Of a stretch of DNA of 9,829 nucleotides, positions 1 through 6,615 are shown in pieces. Made by a program: the position numbers and the translations under genes. Position 1 is the stretch's first letter; the number at the start of each line of letters is the position of its first letter. The notes under the pieces are model-generated. The model did no database searches and had not been told where the DNA came from. It was given only the letters and a program-made list of their open reading frames with translations. The DNA lies in the NCBI GenBank assembly GCA_937927845.1, contig CALFXE010000147.1, forward strand, positions 1-9,829, read 5' to 3'. Origin of the DNA: an uncultured Paludibacter sp. Lineage in GTDB: Bacteria > Bacteroidota > Bacteroidia > Bacteroidales > Paludibacteraceae.

Positions 1-29
1 TTTAAAAGTATCGATGTGATGTCAAATGT

Positions 30-199
30 CTTTTCATATACATTTAACCTTTTTTTTTTACTTTACTTATTTTTGCTTCTTATTCATCACTGATGTTTAA
101 CCTCTATTAATCATCTTTTCATCTCTTTCCCCTCCTCTTATCATCACTGCGATTTAACCTTTGTCAAACCACTTTTCATCTCACCTGTTCCACCTCTTT
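30..199. repeat. Degenerate direct repeat, unit about 57 bp
   Basis: Two units align well, at roughly 85-140 and 142-199. They share CATCACTG, TTTAACCT (96-103 and 153-160), CTTTTCAT (115-122 and 172-179) and a CC..CCTCTT tail, each offset by 57 bp. A third, more diverged unit is indicated by TTTAACCT at 43-50 and CTTTTCAT at 30-37. The plus strand is pyrimidine-rich, so the leftward transcript would be purine-rich, repeating ATGAAAAG and AGGTTAAA. The units contain stop codons in the frame examined and do not look protein-coding. There is also a run of ten T at 50-59. Confidence 0.5.
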
Positions 200-237
200 A
201 ATCAACACCCTTTACATGTTCATCAACAAAAGGGCTG

Positions 238-269
238 CAAAGATAAACACTTTTATTTACTTACGCAAA
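238..269 (-). promoter_or_regulatory. Bacteroidota-type promoter reading toward the left edge (proximal)
   Basis: On the minus strand, TTTG (266-269) is followed after 20 bp by TATCTTTG (238-245), a full match to the Bacteroidota -33/-7 consensus TTTG / TAnnTTTG. Transcription should begin near 231 and run left out of the window. The transcript would be purine-rich and contain the degenerate repeats at 30-199. No substantial ORF starts in the visible part, so the served gene, if any, begins beyond position 1. Confidence 0.65.
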
Positions 270-350
270 AATTATTATTAAAAAAATTATCTTTTTATTG
301 CGAAATAACATTAATCTGAATTTAACCGTGCTTTTCTCTTAAAGCGGGTG

Positions 351-382
351 CAAAAGTAGAAACTTTTTCTGTAACTTGCAAA
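351..382 (-). promoter_or_regulatory. Bacteroidota-type promoter reading toward the left edge (distal)
   Basis: On the minus strand, TTTG (379-382) is followed after exactly 20 bp by TACTTTTG (351-358). Spacing and consensus match the promoter at 238-269, about 113 bp further downstream on the same strand. Transcription would start near 345 and run through the second promoter. Two equally well-formed promoters in tandem suggest dual control of whatever lies left of the window, or one promoter for a small RNA and one for a gene. Confidence 0.6.
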
Positions 383-503
383 TAAAAAACACTGAAAATT
401 TCACTAAAAATAATATCATATCTCATTACAAGCATTTTAGCCTCTAAAAAAATATGAAATTTCTCAAAAAAAACTTCATTAATGATATTTGGGCTAAAAA
501 TAT

Positions 504-511
504 TATCTTTG
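504..511 (+). promoter_or_regulatory. -7 element TATCTTTG of the LysE-type gene
   Basis: TATCTTTG matches the Bacteroidota TAnnTTTG -7 element. No TTTG or TTG lies at the expected distance (about 480-484), so the -33 half is weak. The start site would fall near 516, only about 12 nt before the ATG at 529. This argues against the in-frame ATG at 454, which lies upstream of the promoter element. Confidence 0.5.
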
Positions 512-528
512 CAAAACATCTAAAATGT

Positions 529-1161
529 ATGATAGAAACGATAATAAAAGGAATAGTAATTGGATTATTCATATCTATACCGTTGGGACCAATTGGTGTT
601 CTTTGTGTGCAACGTACATTAAACAGAGGAAGGAAATTTGGAATAGCCACAGGATTAGGTGCTACATTTTCTGATCTTATATATACAATCATTGCATTGT
701 TTTTTATCGGATTCGTTGTAGAATATATTGAAACCAAACAAACTGCAATTCAAATAGTAGGCAGTTTCATAGTTATTATATTCGGCTTTTTTATTTACAG
801 AAACAGCTCTTTACATACACAAATGCCCAACAAAGGCTCTAACGACAGTATTATAAGTGATTTTTTTAGTTCTTTTATACTCACATTTTCGAACCCTCTT
901 ATATTATTTGTATTAATTGCTCTTTTTGCAAAATTTAATTTCTTAAATGAGAATACTACTGTATTTCACAATGTTATAGGTATTCTTTCTATTCTTGCAG
1001 GTGCATATTTATGGTGGAGTGTTTTAACGTTTTTCGTTAGTAAATTTAGAAACAAGCTTACTTACACAGGAATTAAACTTCTAAATCGTATTATAGGGAT
1101 GATAATTATGGGAATTGGATTAATAGGTGCGATTATAAGTTTATACTCTCTTGCTTTTTAA
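529..1161 (+). CDS. LysE/RhtB-family amino-acid exporter-like membrane protein
   Basis: This is a 210-residue inner-membrane protein of the LysE/RhtB translocator type, a family that exports amino acids or related small metabolites; the substrate cannot be read from the sequence. About six hydrophobic segments are visible (roughly residues 5-25, 36-62, 72-92, 112-136, 148-172 and 184-208), with a polar loop between the third and fourth. Family features include the first-helix motif IPLGPIGVLCVQRTL (residues 17-31) and SNPL near residue 121. The reading frame extends up to an ATG at 454, but the extra 25 residues are polar and lysine-rich, would push the protein past the usual 205-215 residues, and overlap a -7 promoter element at 504-511. 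I therefore place the start at ATG 529. The stop codon overlaps that of the convergent peptidase gene by 4 bp. No neighbour hints at a substrate. Confidence 0.85.
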   Translation: MIETIIKGIVIGLFISIPLGPIGVLCVQRTLNRGRKFGIATGLGATFSDLIYTIIALFFIGFVVEYIETKQTAIQIVGSFIVIIFGFFIYRNSSLHTQMPNKGSNDSIISDFFSSFILTFSNPLILFVLIALFAKFNFLNENTTVFHNVIGILSILAGAYLWWSVLTFFVSKFRNKLTYTGIKLLNRIIGMIIMGIGLIGAIISLYSLAF

Positions 1162-1937
1162 TTCAAAATTCTTTTTATTACTCTTAACTTATGTGAATAC
1201 TCTCCTGTCAATGAGGAAATAATCCCATGACTATCAATGGATTCAATTTTAACCCATCCCGATGAATGTATAATATGTGAATTATCTATCATAATTCCAA
1301 CATGGGTTATTCTGTCTGCTTCATCTCCAAAAAAAGCTAAATCACCGGGTAAAACATCTATCAAAAAATCGATTTGCTTACCTATTTGTGCCTGTTGTGA
1401 GGCGTTTCTTGGTAATATATAATCTATTATTGAAAATACTACTTGTGTCAAACCTGAACAATCTATACCTAAAACAGATTTGCCTCCCCATAGATATGGT
1501 GCATTCAAATAAGATTTTGCTATTTCAACTATTTTTTCCTCATTGATAAAATCATTTTTAGAGATTTGTTTATCAATAATTTGCCATTTATCTTCACCAA
1601 GTTCAAATATATCTTCTTTTAAATTATAAAGTATACTACCTGCCGGTAAATGCATAATTTGATTAGTTTGTAAATTTTTAACAGTATTGAATGTGTTTGA
1701 CAATATAGTTTTTGATGAATTTTTACCTTTTTCATATACAGATTCTGAAATCGGTTTAATCATTTTCACATCAACCCACCCTGAATAATTATCTTTTTCA
1801 TTGATGATAAAAATCCACTTTTCTTCTTTTTCTATAATTTGTACAAATTCCCCAAAAAGCAATTGTGAAGTCATCTCACTTCTTTCATTATAAGTTGCTC
1901 TTACAGGAACTAAGGGCAAACAAACTAATCCATACAT
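1158..1937 (-). CDS. NlpC/P60 (C40) endopeptidase, YkfC-like, with N-terminal SH3-like region
   Basis: This is a 259-residue cysteine peptidase, probably a gamma-D-glutamyl-diamino-acid endopeptidase that cuts cell-wall peptides during recycling. The N-terminal part (about residues 1-65, with RSEMTSQLLFGE and SGWVDV) resembles the bacterial SH3-type domain of YkfC relatives, followed by a second poorly conserved SH3-like stretch. The C-terminal NlpC/P60 domain begins near residue 135. Cys160 (IDCSGL), His212 (THVGIM) and His224 (IIHSSG) form the expected triad, spaced 52 and 12 residues as I recall for YkfC. AYLWGGKS-type family sequence (APYLWGGKS) precedes the Cys. No signal peptide is visible, which suits a cytoplasmic recycling enzyme. 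The frame opens with TTG at 1946, but the ATG at 1937 gives the family's usual MYG start and is preferred. It is transcribed divergently from the PgpH-like gene. Confidence 0.85.
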   Translation of the reverse strand: MYGLVCLPLVPVRATYNERSEMTSQLLFGEFVQIIEKEEKWIFIINEKDNYSGWVDVKMIKPISESVYEKGKNSSKTILSNTFNTVKNLQTNQIMHLPAGSILYNLKEDIFELGEDKWQIIDKQISKNDFINEEKIVEIAKSYLNAPYLWGGKSVLGIDCSGLTQVVFSIIDYILPRNASQQAQIGKQIDFLIDVLPGDLAFFGDEADRITHVGIMIDNSHIIHSSGWVKIESIDSHGIISSLTGEYSHKLRVIKRILN

Positions 1938-1972
1938 ATCATTCAATTTTGATTATTATTTATTTATAACCA

Positions 1973-1980
1973 CAAAAATA
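1973..1980 (-). promoter_or_regulatory. -7 element TATTTTTG of the C40 peptidase gene
   Basis: On the minus strand TATTTTTG matches TAnnTTTG. The start site would be near 1967, giving a leader of about 30 nt to ATG 1937. No TTG is seen 19-21 bp upstream (about 2000-2004). The element lies just 11 bp from the divergent -7 element at 1992-1999. Confidence 0.45.
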
Positions 1981-1991
1981 CTTATTTTTAA

Positions 1992-1999
1992 TATATTTG
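1992..1999 (+). promoter_or_regulatory. -7 element TATATTTG of the 7TM-HD gene
   Basis: TATATTTG matches TAnnTTTG. Transcription would start near 2005, about 13 nt before ATG 2018. The -33 position (about 1968-1971) shows no TTTG. The polymerase footprint would overlap that of the divergent peptidase promoter. Confidence 0.5.
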
Positions 2000-2017
2000 C
2001 ATTCTAATTAATATCTT

Positions 2018-4066
2018 ATGAAGACTTTTTTATCAAAATATCTTACTCATAACTTCCTAAAAACCATTCTATTTCTGGGAGTTATAGTTATTATTGCTTA
2101 CTTACTTCCCAACCAAGATACCTTCAAATATCAATTTGAAAAAGGAAAACCTTGGTCGTATGATCTTCTGACATCATCTTTCGATTTCCCCATATATAAA
2201 GATGAAAGGCAAATCCAGCAAGAAAGAAAAGTTGTTCTGGATAGTTTCATTCCCTTTTTCAAAATGGACACATTAGTTTTACATGAGCAATATAGCAGGT
2301 TTCTGAAAGATTTTCATGAGCAAAATGATGGGGATATTAGACATGAAGACATACTCTTTGCAAAATTCAACAAGATTTACAAACGTGGAATTATGTCAGC
2401 TGAAATGCACCAAAAAATGATTGAAGGTCACGTAGAGAAAATTAATTGCATAGCTCCCGACAAAGTAACTCATGTAATGAAAGTGGCTGATATTTACACT
2501 CCTAAAGATGCTTACCAAGAATTCATGTCTTTAGATCCTGTCGAATTGAGTCATTATAATATAAATCTTTATATAGTTGATAATCTGAAATATGATAGTG
2601 TAATTTCCGAATTATCTAAAAGTGAATTATTGAAAAACATATCTTTAACTTCGGGTGTAATTCAGTCAGGTGAAAGGATTATTGATCGTGGAGAGATTGT
2701 AAATGATGAGCTTTTCCTTATTTTAAACTCGATGAAAATAGAATATGACAAACGGAAAGTTTCATTTCAACGTTCGTCTTTAGTTCTTCTTGGTGAATTA
2801 ATCATTGTAACGGGTTTGATTATTTTATTCTTCTTGTATTTGAATCTATTCAGACCTCGTATTTACATGAGTATTAACAACTTAATATTTGTAAACTTGA
2901 TAATTCTTATAATGGTTGCTTTGTCTTCATTAATAATTCAATTTACTTCAATAAGTTATTTTGTTATACCTTTTGCTTTATTACCGATAATTATAAGAGT
3001 CTTTTTTGATTCGCGAACGGCTCTTTTTGCTCATATCATTGCAGTTTCTATTATTTCATTAATGGTAGATAATCCTTTTCAATTTTTGTTGATACAAATT
3101 GCAATTGGCATGACGGCAGTGTCGAGTTTAAAAGATATGACTCAAAGATCTCAATTAGCTCAGACTGCGTTAATTATCTTGGTTACTCACTTTTTAGTTT
3201 ATCTTGCTCTTGAGCTTGTTAGCGAGGGTGAGTTTAGAAGAATTTATTGGCAACCGTTACTTTATTTCTCAATCAGTAGTGGGTTTTTACTTTTTGCTTA
3301 TCTGTTAATTTATATATTTGAAAAGACTTTTGGATTAGTTTCATCGCTGACATTATTAGAGCTTACGAATGTAAATAGTGACTTGATGATGCAATTTGCA
3401 GAGAAAGCTCCCGGTACTTTTCAGCATACTTTACAGGTTTCAAATTTGGCTACTGAAGCTGCAAAAAAAATCGGAGCAAACAGTCTGCTAGTAAGAACCG
3501 GCGCATTATACCATGATATTGGCAAAATGAAACATCCTGAATTTTTCATAGAAAATCAATTTGGAAGCAGTAATCCTTTAAATGACATGGACTTTGAAGT
3601 TGCTGCTAAAACTATCATCGGTCATGTCTATGATGGTGTTGAAATTGCAAAAAAAGAACATCTTCCAAACCAGATTATTCATTTTATTACTACTCATCAT
3701 GGTTTGAGTAAAGCTAAATATTTTTACAATTCATTTATTCTCGAAAATCCATCAGTAACACCTGATGAATCTTTATATACATATCCGGGTCCTCTGCCTG
3801 ATACTAAAGAAACTGCAATTTTAATGATGGCTGATGCGGTAGAAGCCAGAGCAAGAAGTCTGAAAGAATATACTGTTGAAACCATCAATGATTGTGTTGA
3901 AGATATGATTAACAGTCAGATTGCCGATGGACAGTTTAAAGAAGCACCTATCAGTTTTAGAGATGTTGAGACGGTAAAGGCTATTTTCAAAGAGAAAATT
4001 TCTAATATGTATCATACAAGAATTGCCTATCCTGAGGTCAAGGATAATAAAATAGAACGCAGATAA
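2018..4066 (+). CDS. pgpH: PgpH-like 7TM-HD cyclic-di-AMP phosphodiesterase
   Basis: This is a 682-residue membrane phosphohydrolase of the 7TMR-HD family, whose characterised member PgpH hydrolyses cyclic di-AMP to pApA. A first membrane helix (about residues 13-31) is followed by a large extracytoplasmic domain (about 32-250, containing VIQSGERIIDRGEIV at 214-228). A cluster of membrane helices spans about 254-437. The cytoplasmic C-terminal HD domain carries the metal ligands His470, His499-Asp500, His536, His560-His561 and probably Asp606. Gaps between the first five positions match those I recall for Listeria PgpH. The motifs APGTFQHTLQVSNLA, YHDIGKM and TTHHG are intact, so the enzyme should be active. 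It is divergent from a murein peptidase gene, which fits the known link between c-di-AMP and cell-wall homeostasis, though this is only suggestive. The final codons lie in one arm of a long inverted repeat. Function assignment is by family. Confidence 0.9.
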   Translation: MKTFLSKYLTHNFLKTILFLGVIVIIAYLLPNQDTFKYQFEKGKPWSYDLLTSSFDFPIYKDERQIQQERKVVLDSFIPFFKMDTLVLHEQYSRFLKDFHEQNDGDIRHEDILFAKFNKIYKRGIMSAEMHQKMIEGHVEKINCIAPDKVTHVMKVADIYTPKDAYQEFMSLDPVELSHYNINLYIVDNLKYDSVISELSKSELLKNISLTSGVIQSGERIIDRGEIVNDELFLILNSMKIEYDKRKVSFQRSSLVLLGELIIVTGLIILFFLYLNLFRPRIYMSINNLIFVNLIILIMVALSSLIIQFTSISYFVIPFALLPIIIRVFFDSRTALFAHIIAVSIISLMVDNPFQFLLIQIAIGMTAVSSLKDMTQRSQLAQTALIILVTHFLVYLALELVSEGEFRRIYWQPLLYFSISSGFLLFAYLLIYIFEKTFGLVSSLTLLELTNVNSDLMMQFAEKAPGTFQHTLQVSNLATEAAKKIGANSLLVRTGALYHDIGKMKHPEFFIENQFGSSNPLNDMDFEVAAKTIIGHVYDGVEIAKKEHLPNQIIHFITTHHGLSKAKYFYNSFILENPSVTPDESLYTYPGPLPDTKETAILMMADAVEARARSLKEYTVETINDCVEDMINSQIADGQFKEAPISFRDVETVKAIFKEKISNMYHTRIAYPEVKDNKIERR

Positions 4067-4137
4067 CACTGATTTTCAAACGCTGATTTTTAAATTCATA
4101 TCAACATTGCTTGTATCCGTATTATCTGCGTCCTATT
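4051..4137. repeat. Long imperfect inverted repeat, probable bidirectional terminator
   Basis: The arms 4051-4069 and 4119-4137 are complementary at 17 of 19 positions, sharing the core ACGCAGATAA. The left arm encodes the last residues and stop codon of the PgpH-like gene. Between the arms lie two copies of CTGATTTT (4069-4076 and 4083-4090). It sits between two convergent genes, so a terminator or mRNA 3'-end role is plausible. The CGCAGAT-rich wording resembles dispersed palindromic repeats I recall from many environmental bacterial genomes; that is recollection, not a search. Confidence 0.6.
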
Positions 4138-4172
4138 TAGAAAGTTTAATGAATACTCTATAACAAATAAAC

Positions 4173-5477
4173 TTATCGAGGTAACTTGTCTATTGCTTGC
4201 TGAATATCAGCTTTTATATCTTCAATATTTTCAATACCTACTGATAATCTAATCAAGCCCGGTTCAACACCTGCTGCCTTTTGATCTTCGGGAGATAATT
4301 GCTCATGAGTAGTTGCTGCCGGATGAATTATCAATGATTTAGCATCTCCAAGATTAGCAACATGACTATGCAACACCACATTATCAATAAGTTTGTTTGC
4401 CAAATCAGGGTCGCCTTTTAATTTGAATGTAAGCACTCCTCCAAATCCTTTCTTGAAGTATTTTTTAGCAGTTTCGTGATATCTATTGCTTTTTAGTCCC
4501 GGATAATTTACATATTCAACTGATGGATGTTGCTCCAACCATTCAGCTAACAATTGGGTATTGTAAACATGGCGTTCCATCCTCAACGATAATGTTTCTA
4601 AACCTTGAAGCAGTAAAAATGAGTTGAACGGACTGATTGCATTACCCCAGTCTCTTAGACCTTCAACTCTTGCACGAATATTAAATGCAATATTGCCAAA
4701 TGGACCGTTTGCACCAAATACATCCCAGAAAACTAACCCGTGATAACCATCAGAAGGCTCTGTGAAAGCGGGAAACTTACCATTGCCCCAATTAAACTTA
4801 CCACTGTCAACTATAATTCCACCGATAGAAGTACCATGACCACCAATCCATTTAGTTGCAGATTCTACAACGATAGAAGCACCATGTTCAATTGGTCTGA
4901 ATAAGTACCCACCGGCTCCAAAAGTATTATCAACTATTAACGGAATATCATGCTTGTTAGCAATAGCAGCAATAGCTTCAAAATCAGGTACACTTAGTCC
5001 CGGATTTCCTATTGTTTCAATATAGATAGCTTTGGTTTTGTCATCGATAAGTTTTTCAAACTCAGCAGGTTCATCGTTTTGAGTAAAACGTACTTCTATA
5101 CCAAGTTTTTTAAATTGCACTTTAAATTGATTGTAAGTCCCACCATACAAGAATGGTGATGACACGAAATTATCTCCTGCTTCAACTAAATTGGTAATTG
5201 CAATAAACTGAGCCGATTGTCCCGATGAAGTTGCAAGTGCCGATACGCCGCCTTCCAAAGCAGCTACTCTCTTCTCGAACACATCGGTTGTTGGGTTCAT
5301 TAAACGAGTATATATATTTCCAAACTTTCTCAAACCGAACAAATCGGCACCATGTTGTGCATCATCAAACAAATATGATGTGGTTTGATAAATGGGCACT
5401 GCCCTCGAATTAGTAGTTTTCTCTACTTCCTGACCTGCATGAACTTGCAAGGTTTCAAATTTATATTCTGCTGACAT
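4173..5477 (-). CDS. metY: O-acetylhomoserine sulfhydrylase (O-acetylhomoserine aminocarboxypropyltransferase)
   Basis: This 434-residue cytosolic PLP enzyme should make homocysteine from O-acetylhomoserine and sulfide, the direct sulfhydrylation route to methionine. The whole length is typical of the Cys/Met-metabolism PLP family. Visible features are FETLQVHAG near the start, YTRLMNPTTDVFEKR (56-70), SSGQSAQ (84-90), the cofactor-contacting DNTF (183-186), and the Schiff-base Lys209 in ESATKWIGGHG. The acidic EPSDGYHG-type insertion and about 430-residue length favour MetY over the shorter cystathionine synthases and lyases (about 380). It lies 81 nt downstream of cysK on the same strand with no clear promoter in the gap, so cotranscription is likely. 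Both enzymes use sulfide. No SAM riboswitch was recognised upstream. Confidence 0.93.
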   Translation of the reverse strand: MSAEYKFETLQVHAGQEVEKTTNSRAVPIYQTTSYLFDDAQHGADLFGLRKFGNIYTRLMNPTTDVFEKRVAALEGGVSALATSSGQSAQFIAITNLVEAGDNFVSSPFLYGGTYNQFKVQFKKLGIEVRFTQNDEPAEFEKLIDDKTKAIYIETIGNPGLSVPDFEAIAAIANKHDIPLIVDNTFGAGGYLFRPIEHGASIVVESATKWIGGHGTSIGGIIVDSGKFNWGNGKFPAFTEPSDGYHGLVFWDVFGANGPFGNIAFNIRARVEGLRDWGNAISPFNSFLLLQGLETLSLRMERHVYNTQLLAEWLEQHPSVEYVNYPGLKSNRYHETAKKYFKKGFGGVLTFKLKGDPDLANKLIDNVVLHSHVANLGDAKSLIIHPAATTHEQLSPEDQKAAGVEPGLIRLSVGIENIEDIKADIQQAIDKLPR

Positions 5478-5519
5478 ATTTTATAATTTACTATTTATAT
5501 TTAATTAAATAATTTCAAA

Positions 5520-5561
5520 TCAGTTACCAGTCACTAATCATTAATCACTAATCACTAATCA
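5520..5561 (-). repeat. Heptamer tandem repeat starting at the cysK stop codon
   Basis: Reading the minus strand from 5561, consecutive 7-base units are TGATTAG, TGATTAG, TGATTAA, TGATTAG, TGACTGG and TAACTGA. The first TGA is the cysK stop codon. Since the unit is 7 bases and each begins with a stop triplet, the array places stops in all three frames. It occupies half of the cysK-metY gap. Function, if any, is unknown. Confidence 0.7.
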
Positions 5562-6506
5562 CCCCAAAGGATATTCCTCAAATGCATACAACAATGTAGA
5601 CAAATATCTTTCTCCGGTATCCGGCAAAACAGCCACAACAGTTTTACCTTCATTTTCTGGACGTAAAGCAATCTGCACCGCTGCATAAGCAACTGCACCT
5701 GCAGATATTCCAACTAAGAACCCATCTTCCTTAGCTAATTGACGCGATGTTAAAATAGCTTCATCATTGGTGACTTGAAAAACCTCATCTACAACTGTAG
5801 CGTTGTATGTTTGTGGAATAAAACCTGCACCTATACCTTGTATTTTATGAGGACCGGGTACTCCACCCGACAACACAGGAGAATCTGTTGGCTCAACTGC
5901 AACTACTTGAATTTTAGGATTATACTTTTTCAGAGTTTTACCGGCTCCTGAAACTGTACCGCCTGTACCAACACCGGCAACAAGAATATCAACTTGTCCA
6001 TCAGTATCTCGCCATATTTCTTCTCCGGTTGTTTTTGCATGAACTTTAGGATTTGCTTCATTTTCAAACTGTTGTGGTACAAACGCATTAGTTTCAGATG
6101 CTAATTCCTGAGCTTTGGCAATAGCACCTTTCATTCCATCTGCACCTGGTGTAAGGTGAAGTGTAGCACCCAATGCTTTCAACAAACTACGTCTTTCAAC
6201 ACTTAATGTATCAGGCATCACAATCGTAAGTTTATATCCCTTGACTGCAGATACCAATGCCAAACCAATACCGGTATTACCACTTGTGGGTTCAACAATC
6301 TCACCACCGGGTTTTAGCAGACCCTTTGCTTCAGCATCTTCAATCATTGCCAAAGCAATACGATCTTTCACACTGCTTGCAGGATTATAAGACTCTAATT
6401 TGACGATTACTCGTGCTTTCAAACTTCTATTAGAAGCATAATTTGAGAGTTCAACTAAAGGAGTATTTCCAATTAACTCTGTTAGATTTTTTGCTATTTT
6501 AGCCAT
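5559..6506 (-). CDS. cysK: Cysteine synthase A (O-acetylserine sulfhydrylase)
   Basis: This 315-residue cytosolic PLP enzyme of fold type II makes cysteine from O-acetylserine and sulfide. Key features are LIGNTPLVEL (11-20), the Schiff-base Lys47 in NPASSVKDR, the substrate-binding loop TSGNTG (74-79), the phosphate-binding glycine loop VGTGGT, GISAGA near the C-terminus, and the TGERYLST signature typical of cysteine synthases. Length is normal and no key residue is missing. It sits between the thiamine-type receptor and metY on the same strand. A well-formed promoter lies directly upstream (6544-6574), so it can be expressed independently of the riboswitch-controlled receptor. The TGA stop starts a heptamer tandem array leading into metY. 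Confidence 0.95.
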   Translation of the reverse strand: MAKIAKNLTELIGNTPLVELSNYASNRSLKARVIVKLESYNPASSVKDRIALAMIEDAEAKGLLKPGGEIVEPTSGNTGIGLALVSAVKGYKLTIVMPDTLSVERRSLLKALGATLHLTPGADGMKGAIAKAQELASETNAFVPQQFENEANPKVHAKTTGEEIWRDTDGQVDILVAGVGTGGTVSGAGKTLKKYNPKIQVVAVEPTDSPVLSGGVPGPHKIQGIGAGFIPQTYNATVVDEVFQVTNDEAILTSRQLAKEDGFLVGISAGAVAYAAVQIALRPENEGKTVVAVLPDTGERYLSTLLYAFEEYPLG

Positions 6507-6543
6507 AATTCTGTATGTTTTAGTATATATTTCTTTTATGATA

Positions 6544-6574
6544 CAAAAGTACAGCAGCCCAAAAGCTGCTGCAA
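6544..6574 (-). promoter_or_regulatory. cysK promoter (TTG-N20-TACTTTTG)
   Basis: On the minus strand, TTG (6572-6574) is followed after 20 bp by TACTTTTG (6544-6551), matching the Bacteroidota -33/-7 pattern. The predicted start is near 6538, about 32 nt before the cysK ATG. The spacer is almost entirely an inverted repeat (separate entry). Confidence 0.65.
6552..6571. repeat. Inverted repeat CAGCAGC/GCTGCTG in the cysK promoter spacer
   Basis: The perfect 7-bp arms are 6552-6558 and 6565-6571, with a 6-base loop. The element lies exactly between the -33 and -7 elements of the cysK promoter, and it is the only GC-rich patch in the TonB receptor-cysK gap. It could be a regulator's operator, or a hairpin terminating the receptor transcript. 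The lack of a clean U-tract after it (TACTTTTGT follows) makes a classical terminator uncertain. Confidence 0.6.
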
Positions 6575-6615
6575 TAACAGAGTAGAGGTATATTTATACC
6601 CTATTTATGGTATAT

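Larger units (their letters stand above)
1..528. other. Long non-coding stretch upstream of the LysE-type gene
   Basis: About 530 bases without a convincing protein gene. It is AT-rich and holds the degenerate repeats near 30-199, two leftward promoters (238-269 and 351-382) and the -7 element of the rightward LysE-type gene (504-511). Short open frames here lack family signatures and overlap these promoters. On the minus strand, two 11-codon ORFs both begin ATGAAAAG (179 down to 144, and 37 down to 2). I do not claim they are translated. Confidence 0.5.

Noticed and set aside
50..59. Run of ten T as an intrinsic terminator
   Set aside because: No GC-rich stem precedes it on the plus strand, and transcription here is predicted on the other strand.
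322..519. Minus-strand 65-codon frame
   Set aside because: It runs through the distal leftward promoter and antisense to the LysE-type promoter, has a low-complexity composition and no family signature.
444..737. Minus-strand 97-codon frame
   Set aside because: It is antisense to the LysE-type gene, which has clear family features.
1237..1422. Plus-strand 61-codon frame
   Set aside because: It is antisense to the catalytic domain of the NlpC/P60 peptidase.
3821..4069. Minus-strand 82-codon frame
   Set aside because: It is antisense to the end of the HD-domain gene, with no promoter or family signature.
5478..6543. A SAM riboswitch before metY or cysK
   Set aside because: The short gaps upstream of both genes lack the conserved SAM riboswitch blocks; only AT-rich sequence, a heptamer array or the cysK leader is present.
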